NCBI GenBank assembly: GCA_003573635.1
Contig: QUTJ01031262.1
Span: forward strand, 1-10,590
Reading direction: 5' to 3'
Length of the DNA: 10,590 bases
Source: Goniomonas avonlea
Lineage: Eukaryota; Cryptophyceae; Goniomonadida; Goniomonadaceae
The notes beneath the pieces were generated by a model. That model was not told the origin of the DNA. It worked only from the letters and a program-made list of their open reading frames with translations, and did no database searches. Both the position numbers and the translations under genes were made by a program. Position 1 is the first letter of the stretch. Each line of letters begins with the position of its first letter. Positions 7,901 to 10,590 of the stretch are shown piece by piece.

Positions 7901-9584
7901 GACTCCAGCACGACTGGATGGGCGTATGGGCGGCGGTCGTGGTGACCATCGTGGCGGTGCTCGCACATCTCAGTCTGATCGATTCGGTGGCGGTGACCGT
8001 GGTGGCGGCGACCGTGGTGACCGTGGTGGTGGTGTGGCCCCTGGCGAGTGGGAATCTGTGTCCCGGCGTGACAACAATCGCGACAACCGGGGCCGAGGTG
8101 GTGGTGACCGTGACAACGACTTCGGGCCCCGCGGGGGTCGCGGTGGTCCGAGCTCTCATATGGGCGGTAGCGGTGGCGATCGCGGTTCACAGGATGTCCG
8201 CGGTGATGGCGACGGTGGTGTGGGCAACCGGTATGATGCTCTGTCTCGGGCTTCGAGCGGTGGCAACACACCTACCGGTGACCGTGGTGACCGTGGTGAC
8301 CGTGGTGATCGGGGGTCTGCGAGTGCACCAAGCAAAGCAAAGTTTTCCCAGGAGCAGCTCGAGAATAAGGCCAACGGGTTGTTAGCGGAGTACTACTCGT
8401 CTGGAGATGTGAAGGAAGCGATCGAGGTGCGGCAGGAAGAATTACCCCGCTTTCGTGTCGTTGCGATGTGTTGCTTCCTTGAGTGTGTTTGACTAGCGCT
8501 CCGCGAGCAAACTGCCTGGTTTGTCTCCGTGCCCGCCCGCGCTAACCCCTGCGTCCAGTGCATTAAGGAACTCCTACCGCACTCCCATGATATCAAATCG
8601 TTCTTGGTGGAACTGATGGTGTCGGGCAACTTCAAGGACGCCCTGAAGCATGCATCCCTCCCTGCGGCACTCATTACCGAGGCGCTCAAAGAATCTGTAT
8701 TCACTCAGAGCGACATTGTCAAGGGTTTTGACAACGTCATGCAAGTCCTCGACGACACCGCCATCGACGCCCCCTTTGCCCCTGCGTTCACTGCCGCCCG
8801 GATGGCCGATTGTTTGATTGCCGGGCAGATGGAATGGAGCGCACTGCCGAACATGGTGAAACCGGTGCGTGGCATCGTGCTTCTCTGTCGTCTGGTTCCA
8901 CGTTGTCTGAGCGCTGGTCCAACTGTTGTGAATCCGTCAAATATGTCCAGTTGGTGTCGTCGCTCTAATACCGCGTTCCAGCTTGAGGTTCCGGGTCAAT
9001 TTGTGGCACACCTGCTCAAGGCAGTGGAGGCAAAATCTGGTCCCTCTGGCGCTCGATCAGCCTGGACGTCCTCTGGGCTGGACCTTTCCACTGTGATTGG
9101 ACCTGACGACTCTGGCAAGAAGGCAGACCTCTGCACCTTTATTGAGAAAGGAGGCCTGCAAAAGGTGTGGCGCTCTCTGGCACTCCTGAACTCTGCTCTC
9201 TCCCCCCTCTCCCTCTCCCTCCTTTGCCTCCCTTGGATTGATTTGTCGATGTGATCGTGGTGCCTGAACACTCCACTCACGCTGTCGGCGCGGCTTTGGA
9301 CCACCTGCCGCTGTTCTCGGATTCTTAGCGCCACAGATCTTCAATCTTGGGAGGGAGGCGCGTGTGTGAGAGAACGACAGGGAGCGAGAGAGCGAGCGAG
9401 AGAGAGAGCATTCGTGCAGTTCTGGCCCTTGACACGTCGCACAGATTTTCCCACTGCTGCCAGCTGCGCGACAGCTCCGACAGTGCCTCGCCTCCAACCC
9501 ACCTGACAGCGTCCACAAAGTGATTGGTGAAACTTTTGACTCGGATGTGACCGCCAACCCGGAGTTCGCTGATGAAGTGATGAG
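1944..9584 (+). CDS. eIF4G: eukaryotic translation initiation factor 4G, 17 exons, 3' partial
   Basis: Scaffold of the cap-binding eIF4F complex, joining eIF4E, eIF4A and the ribosome in the cytoplasm. Exons: 1944-1978, 2321-2376, 2425-3446, 3498-4133, 4380-4679, 4871-5035, 5152-5247, 5355-5456, 5578-5686, 6012-6178, 6396-6617, 6674-6994, 7251-7632, 7909-8426, 8559-8864, 8982-9164, 9445-9584; phases agree at every junction (about 1586 codons). Domains: Gly/Gln/Met-rich N-terminus with hexapeptide repeat (residues ~225-325), KRGLIITDPETG (~458), charged Ala/Pro/Glu-rich linker, eIF4E-binding YSRDYLL (~795), RGG box, MIF4G (~897-1149, with VFDKAL, EPHFSHLYADLC and MLGNIKFVGMLF), second RGG box, MA3 (~1350-1540, with LLAEYYSSGDVKEAIE), and a helical tail. 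The start was chosen because MTDVDIFKGGNA splices in phase into PGGQQGFDSQ. The 48-nt and 51-nt introns at 2377 and 3447 are inferred. Segment 3852-4037 (186 nt, stopless) could be a further intron. The end lies at or beyond the repeat array. Confidence 0.92.
1979..2320 (+). other. intron 1 of the eIF4G gene
   Basis: The donor is GTGACA directly after the twelfth codon and the acceptor is TTGTTCTGCAG; 342 nt in all. An in-frame TGA is met at once if it is not removed. Removing it joins a short start exon to the Gln/Gly-rich exon in phase 2. I see no gene or clear repeat in it. Confidence 0.75.
3015..3302 (+). repeat. 16 x 18-bp coding minisatellite (GGQMGQ repeat)
   Basis: Sixteen uninterrupted 18-bp units encode GGQMGQ in the first ten, one GGQIGQ, then AGQMGQ and TGQMGQ variants. 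Third-base variants (GGC/GGT, GGCCAA/GGACAA) are shared between units, as expected from slippage or unequal exchange. The product is a flexible, low-complexity, Met/Gln/Gly-rich segment. Copy number probably varies between strains. Repeat-driven open frames on both strands here (PSGRLG- and AHLAAL-type peptides) are shadows. Confidence 0.97.
5427..5447 (+). other. eIF4E-binding motif YSRDYLL
   Basis: Within exon 8, SKRVYSRDYLLKFQ matches the canonical YxxxxL-hydrophobic motif by which eIF4G docks on the dorsal face of eIF4E. The context (basic residues before, KFQ after) is that of animal, plant and fungal eIF4G, such as the YDREFLL type. The motif ends four codons before the splice donor. 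It supports a full-length, cap-dependent eIF4G rather than a short DAP5/p97-type paralogue. Confidence 0.9.
5485..5502 (+). repeat. poly-C tract in intron 8
   Basis: Eighteen consecutive C residues lie in the 121-nt intron between the eIF4E-binding exon and the next exon, about 75 nt before the acceptor. The exact length is uncertain because such tracts are prone to sequencing error. Confidence 0.9.
5687..6011 (+). other. intron 9 of the eIF4G gene
   Basis: The donor GTAAGT is the best consensus donor in the gene and the acceptor is ATTCAGCAG; 325 nt, phase 1 to phase 1. All frames contain stops. No conserved exon or repeat is apparent. It separates the PGGRDG exon end from the first RGG box. 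Confidence 0.8.
6012..6178 (+). other. first RGG/RGD-rich box (exon 10)
   Basis: The exon encodes GRDRGGRGGDARLG, then Pro-rich sequence, then GDRGDRGDRGGRGGRGSRDQ. Arg-Gly-rich segments bind RNA and are targets for arginine methylation. The DNA is partly a 9-bp repeat (GGTGACCGT). It sits between the eIF4E-binding motif and the MIF4G domain, where other eIF4Gs carry RNA-binding sequence. Confidence 0.8.
6396..7466 (+). other. MIF4G (HEAT) domain, exons 11-13
   Basis: Three exons (6396-6617, 6674-6994, 7251 onwards) encode a continuous MIF4G domain. It begins VENLVRSDNAWSLKK and has MTAIMNKLTVTNFDKLSSQI, LKGVVSLVFDKAL, EPHFSHLYADLCVLMS, FKRCLLNKCQEEFE, LKRTMLGNIKFVGMLFSKG, DNIEALCKLLITIGKLL and LRFMIRDVCDMRSDGW. 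These are the helical landmarks of the eIF4A-binding domain of eIF4G. The 56-nt intron between VFDKALQ and EPHFSHLY is certain because the domain continues exactly across it, and it shows that very short introns are used here. Confidence 0.95.
7909..8339 (+). other. second RGG/RGD-rich linker (exon 14)
   Basis: After a Gly-run at the end of exon 13, this exon encodes about 140 residues rich in Arg, Gly and Asp (GGGDRGGGDRGDRGGG, later GDRGDRGDRGDRGSAS). It joins MIF4G to MA3 and probably is unstructured and RNA-binding. The same 9-bp DNA repeat as in exon 10 appears twice. Confidence 0.85.
8340..9164 (+). other. MA3 domain, exons 14-16
   Basis: KFSQEQLENKANGLLAEYYS starts the domain, followed by GDVKEAIE, CIKELLPHSHDIKSFLVELM, VSGNFKDALKHASL, FTQSDIVKGFDNVMQVLDD, and IDAPFAPAFTAARMADCLIA. 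This is the pattern of the MA3 domain (shared by eIF4G and PDCD4), which gives a second eIF4A contact. The introns are 8427-8558 and 8865-8981. The second is 117 nt, a multiple of three and free of in-frame stops, so it can be mistaken for coding sequence. Confidence 0.85.
9361..9411 (+). repeat. GA-rich microsatellite in intron 16
   Basis: A purine run of GAGAGA and GAGCGAG units lies about 35-80 nt upstream of the TCGCACAG acceptor of exon 17. Similar GA-rich tracts occur in each unit of the downstream tandem array, also ahead of a TCTCGCACAG or TCTCACAG sequence. Confidence 0.8.
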
Positions 9585-9748
9585 GTGAGTTCGTCCCTCT
9601 GCTGTTTGTGTGCTGCTAGATCCTCCCCTTCACAAATTGTGACGAGGAGAGGGGTCTCCCGTGAAGGAAGCGAGATGTGTGTGTGTGTGAGAGAGAGCGA
9701 GAGCGAGAGCGAGAGCGAGCGAGCAACTGTCGCACCTCTCTCACTGGG

Positions 9749-9859
9749 CGGTCTCGCACAGCTGCCGGGGCAGTTCCACAAGGTCAACCCTGTCACTGGC
9801 TCTCGGAGCCAGTGGTAGGGTTGACCTTGTGAAACTGCTCAGGCAACTCTGCGAGACCG
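9749..9859. repeat. long hairpin, array unit 1
   Basis: The arms 9749-9802 and 9806-9859 (54 nt each) are inverted repeats with a three-base loop and scattered mismatches. The tip is TGGCTC-TCG-GAGCCA. As RNA this would form a stem of about 50 pairs. Confidence 0.9.
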
Positions 9860-9867
9860 TGAAGTGA
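9762..9867 (+). other. eIF4G: possible terminal exon of eIF4G inside the hairpin
   Basis: If the AG at 9760-9761 (TCTCGCACAG) is used as acceptor, the phase-2 end of exon 17 continues in an open frame through the hairpin for 34 codons and stops at TGA 9865-9867. The tail reads VDLVKLLRQLCETVK. Units 2 and 3 keep this frame and the same stop, including a 6-nt deletion in unit 3. Against it, no homology is recognised and the open frame may just be shared by descent among recent copies. The true last exon may lie beyond the window. Confidence 0.3.
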
Positions 9868-10037
9868 TGAGGTGAGTTTGTCCCTCTGTTGTTTGTGTGA
9901 TATGCTAGATCCCCCCCCCCCCAAAGAATTGTGACTGGGAGAGGTCTCTCGTGAAGGAAGCGAGATGGGCGTGTGCGAGAGGGAGAAGAGAGCGAGCGAG
10001 AGTGAGAGCGAGCAACTGTCGCACCTCTCTCACTGGG

Positions 10038-10148
10038 TGGTCTCACAGAGTTGCCGGAGCAGTTCCACAAGGTCAACCCTGTCACTGGCTCTCGGAGCCA
10101 GTGGTAGGGTTGACCTTATGGAATTGCTCAGGCAACTCTGCGAGACCG
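10038..10148. repeat. long hairpin, array unit 2
   Basis: Arms 10038-10091 and 10095-10148 around the same TCG loop as in unit 1. It differs from unit 1 at a few positions on both arms, but the stem remains nearly complete. Confidence 0.9.
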
Positions 10149-10309
10149 TGAAGTGATGAGGTGAGTTTGTCCCTCTGTTGTTTGTGTGATATGCTAGATC
10201 CTTTCCCTAGAGAATTGTGACTGGGAGAGGTGTCTCCCGTGAAGGAAGCGCGATGGGTGTGAGAGAGAGGGAGAAGAGAGCGAGCAACTGTCGCACCTCT
10301 CTCACTGGG

Positions 10310-10414
10310 CGGTCTCACAGAGTTGCCGGAGCAGTTCCACAAGGTCAACCCTGTCACTGGCTCTCGGAGCCAGTGACAGGCTTGTGAAACTGCTCCGGCA
10401 ATTCTGCGAGACCG
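10310..10414. repeat. long hairpin, array unit 3
   Basis: The left arm 10310-10363 (54 nt) pairs with a right arm 10367-10414 (48 nt) that has lost 6 nt relative to units 1 and 2, leaving a bulge. The outer part is better paired than in unit 1 (GCCGGAGCAGTTCCACAAG against CTTGTGAAACTGCTCCGGC). A fourth left arm begins at 10572 and runs off the window. Confidence 0.9.
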
Positions 10415-10590
10415 TGAAGTGATGAGGTGAGTTTGTCCCTCTGTTGTTTATCCTCCCCCTAGAGAATTGTGACTGCGAGGTCTCCCGTGAAGGAAGCGAG
10501 ATGGGTGTGAGAGAGAGGGAGAAGAAAGAGGGAGAGCCTGCAACTGCCGAACCTCTCTCAACAAGGCTGGGCGGTCTTGCTGAGTTGCCA

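Larger units (their letters stand above)
9573..10590 (+). repeat. tandem array of ~290-bp units with duplicated splice donor
   Basis: Four units are visible, the fourth cut by the window end. Each begins TGAAGTGATGAG followed by GTGAGTT(C/T)GTCCCTCTG. The GTGAG positions are 9585, 9872, 10161 and 10427, giving spacings of 287, 289 and 266. Each unit then has TTGTGAC, GTGAAGGAAGCG(A/C)GATG, a GA-rich tract, CTCTCTCA, and a long hairpin. In the first unit the starting 12 nt are the end of eIF4G exon 17; the later copies carry the same 12 nt and donor as pseudo-splice sites. Nothing else is visible in this stretch. Confidence 0.95.

Noticed and set aside
7741-8271. His/Arg-rich minus-strand open frame over exon 14
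   Set aside because: It is the antisense of the RGG-coding repeat; the plus strand has domain continuity and splice sites.
9573-10590. CRISPR array or retron-like structure
   Set aside because: The units are about 290 bp with no short unique spacers, lie in an intron-rich eukaryotic gene, and have no associated protein genes.
1-10590. tRNA, rRNA or other known structured RNA genes
   Set aside because: I saw no tRNA box A/box B pair with a cloverleaf and no rRNA-like sequence by reading both strands; a covariance search was not possible.

Overview
The window is eukaryotic nuclear DNA. It holds one long gene broken by at least 16 spliceosomal (GT-AG) introns, a second gene on the opposite strand with very short introns, and simple-sequence and inverted-repeat DNA at both edges. 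High GC content, compact introns (about 40 to 340 nt), a GTG-biased 5' splice site (12 of 17 inferred donors in the main gene, GTGCGT being commonest) and a short intergenic space suggest a unicellular eukaryote. I cannot place the lineage; a protist such as a unicellular holozoan or an alga would fit, but that is a guess.

Layout. Positions 1-600 are repetitive: a 70-bp direct repeat (1-70 and 438-507) brackets a 216-bp MITE-like element with 32-bp terminal inverted repeats (81-296), followed by degenerate related repeats and a (TC)19 microsatellite. Positions about 629-1681 (minus strand) encode a secreted or Golgi-type LicD/fukutin-family protein. Its sequence is scattered over three frames but joins into one protein if introns of roughly 40-100 nt are removed. 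A 262-bp intergenic space (1682-1943) separates it from the divergent plus-strand gene.

Positions 1944-9584 and beyond encode translation initiation factor eIF4G. In order it has a Met/Gly/Gln-rich N-terminus with a 16-copy six-residue repeat, an Ala/Pro/Glu-rich linker, a canonical eIF4E-binding motif (YSRDYLL), an RGG/RGD-rich box, the MIF4G domain that binds eIF4A, a second RGG/RGD-rich box, an MA3 domain, and the start of a helical C-terminal segment. Seventeen exons are inferred with consistent phase, about 1586 codons up to the last certain splice donor.

From 9573 to the window end the DNA is a tandem array of about 290-bp units. Each unit starts with a copy of the last 12 nt of the preceding exon plus its GTGAGT donor, and each complete unit carries a nearly perfect ~110-nt hairpin. 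This array is the most unusual structure in the window. The two genes are not obviously related in function: one acts in cytoplasmic cap-dependent translation, the other probably in glycan or phosphodiester decoration in the secretory pathway.
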